A stretch of 39,328 nt of DNA from positions 1 to 39,328 of the forward strand of contig CALFWL010000183.1 of the NCBI GenBank assembly GCA_937928215.1, written 5' to 3'. Shown here piece after piece: positions 8,798-17,234 of this stretch. A model generated the notes under the pieces. It did no database searches. It had not been told where the DNA came from and saw only the letters and a list, made by a program, of their open reading frames with translations. Position 1 is the first letter of the stretch; each line of letters opens with the position of its first letter. The position numbers were made by a program, and so were the translations under genes. This DNA is from an uncultured Pirellulaceae bacterium (GTDB lineage: Bacteria > Planctomycetota > Planctomycetia > Pirellulales > Pirellulaceae).

Positions 8798-10099
8798 TCA
8801 AGATTTGCGAACGGAGAACCCGGCGTCACGGATTGCCTCGTGTAAGTTTGGCAGGTGGAAGTTGCCTTGAACGGTTGCGGTTTCCGAATTGAGATCGACT
8901 TGCGCCACTTCGACCCCCTTTTGTCGGCTGAGCATCTTTTCCAACCGAATGACGCAGCTTTGACAGTGCATCCCGTCCACGCCGATTTGAGCAGTAGGTC
9001 GACCAATCTCATTCGCCAGAGTGACTGTCGAGTGCCGCCGACCAAAATATTCCCAGATGCATTGCCCAATCATCAACAACAAAATTCCGGCGCAAAGTTG
9101 GCTGAACCAATTCACGTGATGATGAAGGTGGATGGGCTTATTCGTCACGTCAGCCGAGACCAATTCGCTGAACAGCCATGCTCCCAGCATGCTCCCGATG
9201 ATCAAGGTCATCAAATAGACCATCGTGGTTCGATTTCCGAACCGATTGCGAATCGCTCCAATGGTTGCCACGTTGGTTGCCGGTCCTGCCATTAGGAAGA
9301 CCAGAGCCGCAGCCGGATCGAGCCCGCCCTGGACCAGAGCGGCGGCAATGGGCACCGACGCGGTAGCACAAACGTACATTGGGACCGAAACCAATAGCAT
9401 CAGCAGCATCGCGGGAAGAAGTCCCAGCCCGGAAATGCTGGCCAGCCACGAAGGCGGCAACCACACGTTGATGATCGCCGACAAGAGGACTCCGACAACC
9501 AGCCAGATCCAAATCGACTGGAGAATCTCAAAACCGTGTTCCCAGACCTTCCACCACCACGGCCCGGACGTGGAATACGCGACTGTGGTGTTTGGTGCCG
9601 GGGCGATCGATTCGATCGATGGCGCGAACTTGGATGAGCCAAGGGCGTCTGATTTGTGGGGGAAATCGGAAATCATGCCACCCACAACGCCGGTGATCGC
9701 GGCCACCATCATCTTGAAAAAAGCAAATGGCCAACCGAAAAATGAAGCACTTACCAGGATCGAATCAATGCCAGTTCGAGGTGTGCTGATCAGAAACCCG
9801 ATGGCTGCGCCATCGCTGGCTCCTTGGTTTTTCAATCCGATGCCAGCCGGGACAACGCCGCAGGAACAGAGCGGCAGCGGAACACCTAGCAGCACGGCTT
9901 TGATGACTCCGGCGACTCCATGAAACTTTCTCCGAACGAAATCGGCAGGCAAAAACGCGTGTAGCAACCCTGAAAGCAGCATCCCTAGCAACAGCCAAGG
10001 AGCCAACTCGCACAGGATTTGCCAACTCGCAGAGATCATTTCTGGCTCTTCAAAACACGGATCCAATGGACGGAAACCATCAAATCCGCCGTGCGTCAT
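8798..10099 (-). CDS. Cu/Zn-type efflux permease fused to HMA metal-binding domain
   Basis: The product (433 residues from ATG 10099; 413 from ATG 10039, which starts at the first hydrophobic helix and may be the real start) is an inner-membrane permease of the DUF318/SO_0444 family, relatives of which export copper, zinc or arsenicals. About eight to ten membrane segments fill residues 25-355. The signature PLCSCGVVPAG (residues 76-86) carries a CxC pair expected to bind metal, and MAGPATNVATIGAI is the paired second-half motif. A cytoplasmic linker lies near 140-175 and an HLHHHVNW patch near 325. The last 70 residues form a heavy-metal-associated domain with GMHCQSC, fused to the same chain. 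Metal specificity cannot be read from sequence. It is transcribed divergently from cysE. Confidence 0.87.
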   Translation of the reverse strand: MTHGGFDGFRPLDPCFEEPEMISASWQILCELAPWLLLGMLLSGLLHAFLPADFVRRKFHGVAGVIKAVLLGVPLPLCSCGVVPAGIGLKNQGASDGAAIGFLISTPRTGIDSILVSASFFGWPFAFFKMMVAAITGVVGGMISDFPHKSDALGSSKFAPSIESIAPAPNTTVAYSTSGPWWWKVWEHGFEILQSIWIWLVVGVLLSAIINVWLPPSWLASISGLGLLPAMLLMLLVSVPMYVCATASVPIAAALVQGGLDPAAALVFLMAGPATNVATIGAIRNRFGNRTTMVYLMTLIIGSMLGAWLFSELVSADVTNKPIHLHHHVNWFSQLCAGILLLMIGQCIWEYFGRRHSTVTLANEIGRPTAQIGVDGMHCQSCVIRLEKMLSRQKGVEVAQVDLNSETATVQGNFHLPNLHEAIRDAGFSVRKS

Positions 10100-10167
10100 T
10101 TTGCCTGAACGGTTAAACTTTAGATAGTGCGACTCATTGCTCCAACTTCCGGCATTTGATTTTCCTC

Positions 10168-11166
10168 ATGGCCACAGATACTCAAAACAAACCCAACAAA
10201 CTGTGCGATTCAGTTGACGACGTGGCAGCGAAGCTGGCCAACACGGTTCGAATCGCTCCGGGGGCCTGCCACGAAGCGTGCGTGCCGGATATCAATCGGT
10301 TAATTCACACCGTCAAGCGGTTGAAAGCGATCGTGTTTCCTGGTTTTCACTTTCACGATACGCCGTTGGAGTCGTTACCCGATCTCATTCACAGCGAGCT
10401 AGCTCAGGTTCACGTCCGGCTTGCACGAGAAATCGCCAGCGCGATCGCAAGGAATAAAGAGGCTTGCGAGGACATGGGCAAGCCGCTTCTTGAAACAGAT
10501 CACCAACCGCCTAAAGAGCAATTGTGCGAGTACAGCGAGAAACTGGCCACCGAATTTCTGTGCCAGTTGCCGGAAATTCAACACACGCTTAACACCGACG
10601 TGCAGGCAGCGTACTCGGGTGATCCTGCCTGCCGAAACTTGGACGAAGTGATTTTGTGCTATCCGGGGCTGCACGCGATCACGGTGTTTCGCCTGGCGAA
10701 TGCGTTGCAAAAATTATACATTCCTTTTCTACCTCGCATGATGACCGAGTGGGCTCACAGCGAGACTGGTGTCGACATCCATCCGGGTGCGACGATCGGC
10801 GATCACTTCTTTATCGACCACGGCACCGGCGTCGTAATTGGCGAAACGTGCAAGATCGGTCAGCATGTAAAAATTTATCAGGGCGTGACTTTGGGCGCGC
10901 TCAGTTTTGTTCAGGACGATTCGGGTGAACTGGTGCGAGGCACCAAGCGACATCCGACGATCGAAGATAACGTCGTCATCTACGCGAACGCTACGGTGCT
11001 GGGCGGGCGGACAATCGTCGGTCGTGATTCCGTGATCGGTTCCAGCGTCTGGTTGACTCATAGTGTTGATCCATCAACCACGGTCATCATGGAGAAGCCT
11101 CGCTTGCGAATGCGAAACGAGCGCGACAACGATGACCTGACTCCCGTGATCGATTACCAGATTTAA
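10168..11166 (+). CDS. cysE: Serine O-acetyltransferase
   Basis: The enzyme acetylates L-serine with acetyl-CoA, giving the O-acetylserine used for cysteine synthesis. Started at ATG 10168 (a TTG at 10156 is an in-frame alternative) it has 332 residues, longer than E. coli CysE and similar to the EpsC-like serine acetyltransferases. An N-terminal helical region (1-180) includes GDPACRNLDEVILCYPGLHAI, diagnostic for this class. It is followed by a left-handed beta-helix of hexapeptide repeats (about 190-300) with DIHPGATIGDHFFIDHGTGVVIGETCKIG, containing the active-site Asp-His region, and GTKRHPTIEDNVVIYANATVLGG. The sulfotransferase gene follows by 11 bases, so the two may share a transcript; a functional link through sulfur metabolism is possible but speculative. 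Confidence 0.92.
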   Translation: MATDTQNKPNKLCDSVDDVAAKLANTVRIAPGACHEACVPDINRLIHTVKRLKAIVFPGFHFHDTPLESLPDLIHSELAQVHVRLAREIASAIARNKEACEDMGKPLLETDHQPPKEQLCEYSEKLATEFLCQLPEIQHTLNTDVQAAYSGDPACRNLDEVILCYPGLHAITVFRLANALQKLYIPFLPRMMTEWAHSETGVDIHPGATIGDHFFIDHGTGVVIGETCKIGQHVKIYQGVTLGALSFVQDDSGELVRGTKRHPTIEDNVVIYANATVLGGRTIVGRDSVIGSSVWLTHSVDPSTTVIMEKPRLRMRNERDNDDLTPVIDYQI

Positions 11167-11177
11167 GGCGGATCTTG

Positions 11178-12017
11178 ATGGCCCAATTGAACCTTGACGA
11201 TCGAAGATCCGTCTGGCTGCACGTACACGTTCCCAAAGCGGGCGGGTCAACGCTTCGTCAGTTGATGAACCGTAACTTTAGCCCAGGTTATTACAATTCA
11301 AACTCACTGCTGGAAACAAAGCAGTACACTCAGTATGACGTCAGCGAGATCGTGCGTTGCCATCCTTGGGTGACTTGTTTCAGCGACCACAAACTGTCGC
11401 TTGATCTTCCCTACGATCACGAACACGCCAACGTATTGGCGTTGTGCTATGTTCGCGATCCGGTTGAACGTTTTATCTCGCGGTATTTCTTTCACCGGCA
11501 TTTCGAAGAAGTGAATTGTATTGCTCAACGGATGAGCTTTCACGACTTCGCGGTGGCGGAGCTTGAAAACAAGGACGTTCATCCGCAGACGAACAGCCAG
11601 ATTTACTTCCTCAATGGAGGTGTTTCCGACACGGACATGACGGTGATCGAGTCCGCGGTCGCAACAGGTCGCGCTTTCCTGTTTCCGATCGAGCGTTTTG
11701 ACGAGTCTTGCATTCTGCTGGAGCAACAATTTCCTGATCACTTCAAAGACTTGTCGTACGTCCGAGCAAACGTTTCAAAGAGAGACGCCGAGATCAGCGA
11801 GGACGATCGCGAATTTGTTCGCAGTCATTTGCAAGCCGATTTTGCTGTCTTCGAGTTAGCTCATCGAGAGCTGGACCGAAAACTGGACGAAACGTTCCCT
11901 GATCATTCTGTCAGAGCCGCCCGTCTGGCGGAATTTCAAGAGCTATGCGGTCGCCGTCACCACAATTTTCACCCACCGCGAGAGAAGGGTGAACCAGCCC
12001 CGACGAGTGCTTTGTGA
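11178..12017 (+). CDS. Sulfotransferase family protein
   Basis: The 279-residue protein belongs to the PAPS-dependent sulfotransferases, closest in feel to the heparan-sulfate 2-O / carbohydrate sulfotransferase group. The 5'-phosphosulfate loop is HVPKAGGSTLRQ (17-28), with the expected lysine K20 and a serine/threonine pair, and the 3'-phosphate motif is RDPVERFISRYFF (93-105) with conserved arginine and S101. ATG 11178 follows an adjacent TTG. There is no signal peptide or membrane anchor, so it should act in the cytoplasm, perhaps on a glycan precursor or small molecule. The acceptor is unknown. The basic, proline-rich tail (RRHHNFHPPREKGEPAP) looks disordered. It lies 11 bases after cysE. 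Confidence 0.85.
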   Translation: MAQLNLDDRRSVWLHVHVPKAGGSTLRQLMNRNFSPGYYNSNSLLETKQYTQYDVSEIVRCHPWVTCFSDHKLSLDLPYDHEHANVLALCYVRDPVERFISRYFFHRHFEEVNCIAQRMSFHDFAVAELENKDVHPQTNSQIYFLNGGVSDTDMTVIESAVATGRAFLFPIERFDESCILLEQQFPDHFKDLSYVRANVSKRDAEISEDDREFVRSHLQADFAVFELAHRELDRKLDETFPDHSVRAARLAEFQELCGRRHHNFHPPREKGEPAPTSAL

Positions 12018-12070
12018 CTAAGCACCCACCTACAAGTAAACTGTCACAAGCTCGGTATTCGCAGATTTAG

Positions 12071-12187
12071 GGGAGGGGAAGGCTCCGTCCGCCCCCGTCA
12101 GTTGATCAAGCGTCCCAATCCGCCGGCTTGGACGGAGCCGCGCCCTCCCACACGTGATTCACAACAGGGAGGGGAAGGCTCCATCCG
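12071..12187. repeat. Cluster of three GGGAGGGGAAGGCTCC-type repeat units
   Basis: Three related units of about 21-25 bases sit between the sulfotransferase and comEC stop codons. Units 1 (12071-12091) and 3 (12167-12187) are direct copies, GGGAGGGGAAGGCTCC followed by GTCCG or ATCCG. Unit 2 (12125-12149) is an inverted, slightly diverged copy (its reverse complement begins GGGAGGGCGCGGCTCCGTCC). The inverted pair could fold into a long hairpin in RNA read from either side. I recall similar G-rich/CTCC units as common intergenic repeats in planctomycete genomes; that is memory, not a search. Confidence 0.7.
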
Positions 12188-12257
12188 ACCCGATTCCCAA
12201 TCTCTCCGGCTCCATCGGGATGCAGTCGCGTAAACCTTTGGGGCACGACGCCAAACA

Positions 12258-14912
12258 TCAATTTCGTGGCAGGATGGCACGAGAGTCCGCCGCCGTTCTT
12301 TCGACCCACTCGCCGGCAGGATGAGTTTCAATGCGAGTTCCCTGCGATCCAAGTGTTACTCGAACGGCTCCGTCCTTGTCCGTGCGAAAGAACTGACAGG
12401 GCAGGGCGGCGATTGTCGTGACGACTTTTGGCTTCAATCGGTCTCGACCACAACTGGCCACGACAACTTTCGGCTGGCACCAGTCGATCAATTCCTCAGG
12501 TCGGCTGTTGAGGCTGCCATGATGAGCCAACATCAGCACGTCCGAATGGCGGGGTGACGTGTTCAGCAGTTCGTCCAGACGTTCTGCTTCCAGATCACCG
12601 GGCAACAGGATGCTTCGATCACCACAGGAAATTCGTAACACCAGACTGTCCGCGTTATCGTTCGAGCCTTGTGCAAGCCCGGACGGGTTGAGCACTTCGA
12701 TTGCAAACGCTTGATCATCATCGCGGGCTTCGTGATCAGAAGTGATGGCTCGGATCGGTATTTGGTGTTGTTCGATCTCTTTCCGGACAACGGCAACTGA
12801 CTCAGAATCGCTTTGCAACATCTGAGGCGAAACGTAAACGGCTCCGATTGAAAATCGTTCGCAAATTCCTGGCATCGCGTTGAAATGATCGACATCGGCG
12901 TGCGACAACACTACCGCGTCTAGGTGCACGATTTTTTCTGACCATAGGACCGATGAAACGCTCTGCTGCCCATATCGTGAAGACGAAAACGAACCGCAGT
13001 CGTACAAAAGATTCTGTCCGCTTGGAAACTGAACCAGAACGCTCGTTCCATGTCCGACATCCACAAACGTGCAGACCAATAAGTTCTCATCCGCGTCACG
13101 CCGTGTGCCGAGAGCTTGGCAGGGTAACAGCCATCCAAAGACCAGCCAGCCAAGCCCAAGACAGGCAACCCAGCGACCGGGCAGGCGAGTGCTTGGATGA
13201 ACGACGCAGATAAGCAGCAATGCGTAAAACAAGATCAACGACGACAATGGCGGTCCAGCCGTCCAGAAGTGACTCAGCGGCATCGCTTGGGCTAGGTGAA
13301 TCGCGGCTTCGATGCATCCCAAAGCAAGCTCGCACACCCGGCCGAAAAATTGAGCTGGCCAGTCGCTCAGCCAGCCAAACATCAGCGTTGCGGCTCCGGC
13401 GTACAAGCCACAGGCGATCGGTAGCATCAGCAACGGATTCAAAACTAGGCCGACGGGAGCCACTAGATGAAAATGCCACGCAACCAATGGAGTGGCGAAC
13501 AACCAGATCATCGCGCTTGCTAACGCGGTGGATCGAAATGAGCGTCCGACACCGTACAGCCAGCGGAGCCAGAAGGGACGACTGTCTGCAATCAAACGCT
13601 TGATCGGGTCCTCGCTGCGAGGCCACCAGATCCAGTCTTTGGCAAACACCAGCGTCGCAACGGCAAGAAAAGACAATTGCGGTCCCACGCCGAACAGATC
13701 ATTCGGGTTGATCAGCAGCACGATCCAACCCGATGCCGCCAACAGATTGAACGAGTACGCTCGCTGCCCCGCCAGCCGGCCGATGCAATACAGGCTGATC
13801 AAAATCGCGGCTCGCACCACCGTTGGCCGGAACTCCACCAGCCACATGTAGACCAGCACAAACACGATGGTTGCGATCAGGCACTTTCGCCTTTCGACCA
13901 GCCCCAGTTGGCAGAGTAAGAAGATGGACGCTGCTAGGATTCCGACATGCAGCCCGGAAATTGCCAGCAAGTGAGCCGTTCCGGTTTCCAGAAACGCGGC
14001 TCGACGTGAGGGCGACAGTTGTTCGCGGTTGCCAAGCAAAATTGCGGTGGCAAAGCCGGCTTCATCCGCATCAATGAATCGCCAAGCGACATCGTTCAGT
14101 CTCTGTCTGACCCGAGATAACAACTGGGCGCCAGCCCAGCGATCCGGACGATCAAGCATTTGAATCGAATGCGAATCGTAAACGTGGATCGTGGCAAAAC
14201 GCCCTCGTGCCCGCATGTAATTCTGAAAATCAAACTGACCGGGGTTGGTGGGCGGCTTGAACCCAAATAACTTTCCGTGGACTTGCAGTTGATCACCCGA
14301 ACGTAAGTTGTCGATTGTTTCGTGCAGAAACACGTCAACCTGCCCAGCGACCGAGACCCAGTGGGTTTTGTCTCGAATGTCATCCAATTGTAAACGCAAT
14401 CGCGTTTGAACAGGCCGTTGCAGCGGATCAAGTGTCGACGGCCCATCACTTCGAACGATCCTTCGAGGCTCGCTGATCAATTGCCCTCGGACGCAACATA
14501 GCTGAGGGTCGGCTTTTGCAAAACACGCAATGTGGTTGGCGGGGTGCCAGTTCCAGCGAGCGTGATGCCAGAGCCCGCCAATCGCGGTCAGCGCCAACGT
14601 CAATAAGATGGACGACGGCAAACTGGATTGCTCAGCCGAAACTTCTGCGCCGGGCAACGCTGATCCAGCAATCGGATTTTGATCAGAATTCACTAGACGT
14701 CGACCGGTCGCGATGCGGACCAACCACCAGCCAATCGTTGCGGCAGCACAGGCAGCCAACCAATAACGCCAGCGAACATCCAGCCAGCGATCGAGCGTGA
14801 TCCCGATCGCGAATGGAATCACGGCCAGAACCAACGGCTGATATCGGGGCTTGCGCTTCGGCTGCCCGGACGAGCCAACCCGTTTCGCATCAAGTGACAG
14901 CCGAACAGACAT
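12258..14912 (-). CDS. comEC: ComEC/Rec2 DNA-uptake channel protein
   Basis: ComEC forms the inner-membrane channel for single-stranded DNA in natural transformation. The 884-residue protein has the full three-part architecture: N-terminal membrane helices and an OB-like DUF4131 region (about 25-260); the Competence domain with the signature GTAHLLAISGLHVG (311-324) preceded by ILLGNREQLSPSRR, then about seven membrane helices to roughly residue 590; and a C-terminal metallo-beta-lactamase domain (about 620-865) with VDVGHGTSVLVQF, the metal motif LSHADVDHFNAMPG and LAHHGSLNSRP. The HxDxDH-like metal ligands are retained, so the nuclease-like domain could be active. No other competence genes are adjacent. 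ATG 14912 has no ribosome binding site. Confidence 0.95.
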   Translation of the reverse strand: MSVRLSLDAKRVGSSGQPKRKPRYQPLVLAVIPFAIGITLDRWLDVRWRYWLAACAAATIGWWLVRIATGRRLVNSDQNPIAGSALPGAEVSAEQSSLPSSILLTLALTAIGGLWHHARWNWHPANHIACFAKADPQLCCVRGQLISEPRRIVRSDGPSTLDPLQRPVQTRLRLQLDDIRDKTHWVSVAGQVDVFLHETIDNLRSGDQLQVHGKLFGFKPPTNPGQFDFQNYMRARGRFATIHVYDSHSIQMLDRPDRWAGAQLLSRVRQRLNDVAWRFIDADEAGFATAILLGNREQLSPSRRAAFLETGTAHLLAISGLHVGILAASIFLLCQLGLVERRKCLIATIVFVLVYMWLVEFRPTVVRAAILISLYCIGRLAGQRAYSFNLLAASGWIVLLINPNDLFGVGPQLSFLAVATLVFAKDWIWWPRSEDPIKRLIADSRPFWLRWLYGVGRSFRSTALASAMIWLFATPLVAWHFHLVAPVGLVLNPLLMLPIACGLYAGAATLMFGWLSDWPAQFFGRVCELALGCIEAAIHLAQAMPLSHFWTAGPPLSSLILFYALLLICVVHPSTRLPGRWVACLGLGWLVFGWLLPCQALGTRRDADENLLVCTFVDVGHGTSVLVQFPSGQNLLYDCGSFSSSRYGQQSVSSVLWSEKIVHLDAVVLSHADVDHFNAMPGICERFSIGAVYVSPQMLQSDSESVAVVRKEIEQHQIPIRAITSDHEARDDDQAFAIEVLNPSGLAQGSNDNADSLVLRISCGDRSILLPGDLEAERLDELLNTSPRHSDVLMLAHHGSLNSRPEELIDWCQPKVVVASCGRDRLKPKVVTTIAALPCQFFRTDKDGAVRVTLGSQGTRIETHPAGEWVERTAADSRAILPRN

Positions 14913-14993
14913 GCCTTCAGTTTACCGAATGGATCACTGATTGCGACCAAGTTTAAGGGGAAATACGTCCTTGTTTTCCATCAGCGCATGAAA

Positions 14994-15031
14994 AAGTTAC
15001 GACATGTCGCTCCATCGTCATGTCGTAACTT
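14994..15031. repeat. Perfect 13-bp inverted repeat upstream of comEC
   Basis: AAGTTACGACATG (14994-15006) is followed, after a 12-base spacer, by its exact reverse complement CATGTCGTAACTT (15019-15031). There is no T-run on either side, so it is not a typical terminator. It lies 82 bases upstream of the comEC start on the opposite strand and 458 bases before the UvrC-like gene. It could be a dimeric-regulator site, an RNA hairpin, or a palindromic repeat unit. Confidence 0.75.
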
Positions 15032-15488
15032 CAATCCTGATGCAGGACGATCCGTGTCCCACCTTCCCATTCGGGCGTACAGTCTTTATCGACCGGTCAA
15101 GCCTCGAACCTTGATGTTTTTCAGATTTGATTTACCCCAAGCGGCACCCTCCGCAAAGTTTGGCACCGATGATGCGGATTATTAGCAATGGCAAAGGTTT
15201 CCCGACGAGCCAGTCAGTTCGATCCTTGCTGCCACCGACCATTCCCAAACGAAAACGCTCGGTCGTGACCTCCGTGGCTTCATTGAGGCCTCCCGAACTT
15301 GATGGCTGATAGCACAAAATATGCATGTTTTGATGGGTCAATATTTCTGCTCAGATGCCGCTGAGCTTGGCAAGTTCGCACGCGCACGTCAAACTGCACG
15401 GTGCTTTCGTTTGCCAATGATCGGATTAAGCCACAGCAGTCTTGCTCACGCCGAAACGGATTGTTCACGTCACTCTGGAAGGGAGCCA
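15032..15488. other. Intergenic region before the UvrC-like gene
   Basis: About 450 bases with no recognisable gene. The frame of the downstream UvrC-like protein stays open back to an ATG at 15321, but the 56 extra residues (rich in Arg, His, Ser and Cys) do not look like a folded domain, so this stretch is treated as non-coding leader. No terminator, tRNA or further repeat was seen. Confidence 0.4.
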
Positions 15489-16703
15489 GTGACGAGCCTG
15501 TTACTTTCAACGCCGCCGCCCAAGTTCAGCGGATTCGGTCCGTCGTTGCTCGTCCAGCAAACGCGCCGCCGGTTGCAGGCTCATGACCTGCCGGAAGATC
15601 GCATGGAAGCACGGGCGATGCTGCACGATCATTGCCCGCTGACGCCCGGTGTTTACGGATGGATCGATGCCAATCAGCAAATTTGCTACATCGGAAAATC
15701 CAAATCGTTACGTAAGCGACTGTTGTCTTATCTGGCAAAAACGCCGACCGATCCCAAAGCCGGACGTATTCGCAAGCATAGCCGGCGTCTGGTTTGGGAG
15801 CCCATGGCAGACGAGCTGCTGGCCTTGATCCGCGAACAGGAACTGATCTGTCGTTGGCGACCCGACTTTAACAAACAAGGGCAACCCACCCGTCGCCAAC
15901 CAGCGTTTGTTGGAATCACAACCGGACCTGCTGCCAATGCAAAATTCGTCCGTCGAGAAGTGACCGGGTTGTCTCATGCGTTTGGTCCGATTGCGGGAAC
16001 AGGTGAATTGCGAGCTGCGGTGAACTCGGTCAATCAGGTTTTCCAATTGCGTGACTGCCCCGACAAGACAACCTTCACCTTTAACAATCAGCCGACACTT
16101 TTTGAAAATCCGGAGTCGGCCAAGTGCATTCGCTTTGAATTGGGCAGTTGCCCCGGCCCTTGTGCAAGCCTCTGCAGCAAGTCGCGATATCGAAAAAATG
16201 TCGACGCAGCGGTCGAGTTTCTGGAAGGCCGTGACCTGTCCTCGCTGGGGCGGTTGGAACACGCGATGCACGAAGCGTCTGCTCGGCAATCATTCGAACG
16301 AGCCGCCGTTCTTCGAGACCATTTCAATCAACTGACTTGGCTAAGTCGTCGACTTTCCGCGCTTCGTGAGTCAGAGAAATTGCTCAACGGAGTGCTTCAG
16401 GTTGCGGCGACCCAAGGCCGGACAGCGTGGCTGGTCTTGAAGGCCGGAAAATTACTGGGATCCGCGGTAGCCCCCGATTCCAGCGAGCGGGCGAAGGCGG
16501 CAGAACGGTTCTTGGCCGAAGCAGCGGAGCGTTCGATCTTCGGTGCAAGTTCGGTTTTGGACACGAGCCTGCAGCTGCTGATCATGGCCTGGTTTCGCAA
16601 ACATCCCTCCAGCAAGCAAGATTTGCTTTCCTTCGGCGATGCGATTACACACTGCCGGTCGGTGGGCAATGGCAAACTCGACCAAGGCAAAGCGGTTGCC
16701 TGA
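15489..16703 (+). CDS. UvrC-like GIY-YIG nuclease lacking the C-terminal nuclease half
   Basis: The start is placed at GTG 15489 because GGAAGGGAG, the best ribosome binding sequence nearby, lies just upstream; ATG 15321 is the alternative. The 404-residue product carries an N-terminal GIY-YIG domain (GVYGWIDANQQICYIGKSKSLRKRL; GVY at about 54-56, YIG at 67-69, catalytic-type Arg near 75). Next come the UvrC-like cysteine segment CIRFELGSCPGPCASLCSKSRY, a UVR-like helical hairpin (RLEHAMHEASARQSFERAAVLRDHF, about 258-282) and a helical C-terminus. The RNase H-like 5' nuclease domain and helix-hairpin-helix pair of true UvrC (about 600 residues) are absent. It could make only the 3' incision, like Cho, or serve another repair pathway. 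No uvrA or uvrB nearby. Confidence 0.82.
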   Translation: MTSLLLSTPPPKFSGFGPSLLVQQTRRRLQAHDLPEDRMEARAMLHDHCPLTPGVYGWIDANQQICYIGKSKSLRKRLLSYLAKTPTDPKAGRIRKHSRRLVWEPMADELLALIREQELICRWRPDFNKQGQPTRRQPAFVGITTGPAANAKFVRREVTGLSHAFGPIAGTGELRAAVNSVNQVFQLRDCPDKTTFTFNNQPTLFENPESAKCIRFELGSCPGPCASLCSKSRYRKNVDAAVEFLEGRDLSSLGRLEHAMHEASARQSFERAAVLRDHFNQLTWLSRRLSALRESEKLLNGVLQVAATQGRTAWLVLKAGKLLGSAVAPDSSERAKAAERFLAEAAERSIFGASSVLDTSLQLLIMAWFRKHPSSKQDLLSFGDAITHCRSVGNGKLDQGKAVA

Positions 16704-16792
16704 TCGGTTCTCGCGGCAGATTTCGCTCGTGAAGTGCCCGGTTAAATGCCGAAAACCACTATTCAACCGGATGAAACCTCACGTTTTGGCCG

Positions 16793-16820
16793 TTGCCACG
16801 TTGGCAGCAGGTGATATACT
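16793..16820 (+). promoter_or_regulatory. Sigma70-like promoter of rpmB
   Basis: TTGCCA (16793-16798) and TATACT (16815-16820) are separated by 16 bases and stand 51 bases upstream of the rpmB start. The close match to consensus, the spacing and the position ahead of a highly expressed ribosomal gene support the call. Confidence 0.65.
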
Positions 16821-16870
16821 GTGCGACTTGTTTTTGAAGTGTTTTTGCGGAATTTTAGACGGAATCTGTC

Positions 16871-17134
16871 ATGGCTCGCGTTTGTGAAGTTTGTGGAAAA
16901 GGCCCCCAGATGGGCAACTCGGTTGAAACACGCGGTAAAGCCAAGTATTTGGGCGGTGTCGGTACTAAGAAAACCGGAATCACTCGTCGGCAATTCCGAC
17001 CCAACTTGCAGCGCGTCAACGTCGCTCTGCCCAAGGGTGGCAACAAGCACATGAAAGTCTGCGTGCAGTGCATCCGCAGCGGTGCCATCCGCAAAGCGGT
17101 CAAGGCCAAGCCTTTCGCTTTGCCGACCAAGTAG
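16871..17134 (+). CDS. rpmB: 50S ribosomal protein L28 (bL28)
   Basis: The 87-residue basic protein is a component of the large ribosomal subunit. MARVCEVCGKGPQMGNSV at the N-terminus, RRQFRPNLQRVNV in the middle and MKVCVQCIRSG near the C-terminus are the L28 signatures. It is the zinc-binding (C+) form: CEVC (5-8) and CVQC pair as a four-cysteine ribbon, unlike the cysteine-free form used under zinc limitation. A stretch with GGVGTKKTGITRR lies between. It is a single-gene unit with its own promoter (16793-16820) and a strong terminator (17173-17202). Confidence 0.97.
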   Translation: MARVCEVCGKGPQMGNSVETRGKAKYLGGVGTKKTGITRRQFRPNLQRVNVALPKGGNKHMKVCVQCIRSGAIRKAVKAKPFALPTK

Positions 17135-17172
17135 CCACTGCTCACCCGGCACCCCATTTAAGTTCTGACGCT

Positions 17173-17202
17173 GGCTCAGCTTTTTCGCTGGGCCATTTTT
17201 TT
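17173..17202 (+). terminator. Rho-independent terminator of rpmB
   Basis: An 8-bp stem GGCTCAGC / GCTGGGCC (one G-U pair) closes a six-base loop and is followed by A and seven T residues. It starts 38 bases after the rpmB stop and ends 32 bases before gatC, separating the two units. Confidence 0.88.
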
Positions 17203-17234
17203 GAATTGACATTTGAAATCAAGGCAAGCCGCTG

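Noticed and set aside
9225-9923. 232-codon plus-strand frame opposite the permease gene
   Set aside because: Antisense shadow of a clear membrane protein; Pro/Thr-rich with no domain.
12098-12352. Short minus-strand frames across the G-rich repeat cluster
   Set aside because: Made of repeat units and the out-of-frame end of comEC.
14994-15031. Reading the 13-bp inverted repeat as a terminator
   Set aside because: No T-run follows on either strand and it lies upstream, not downstream, of the nearest gene.
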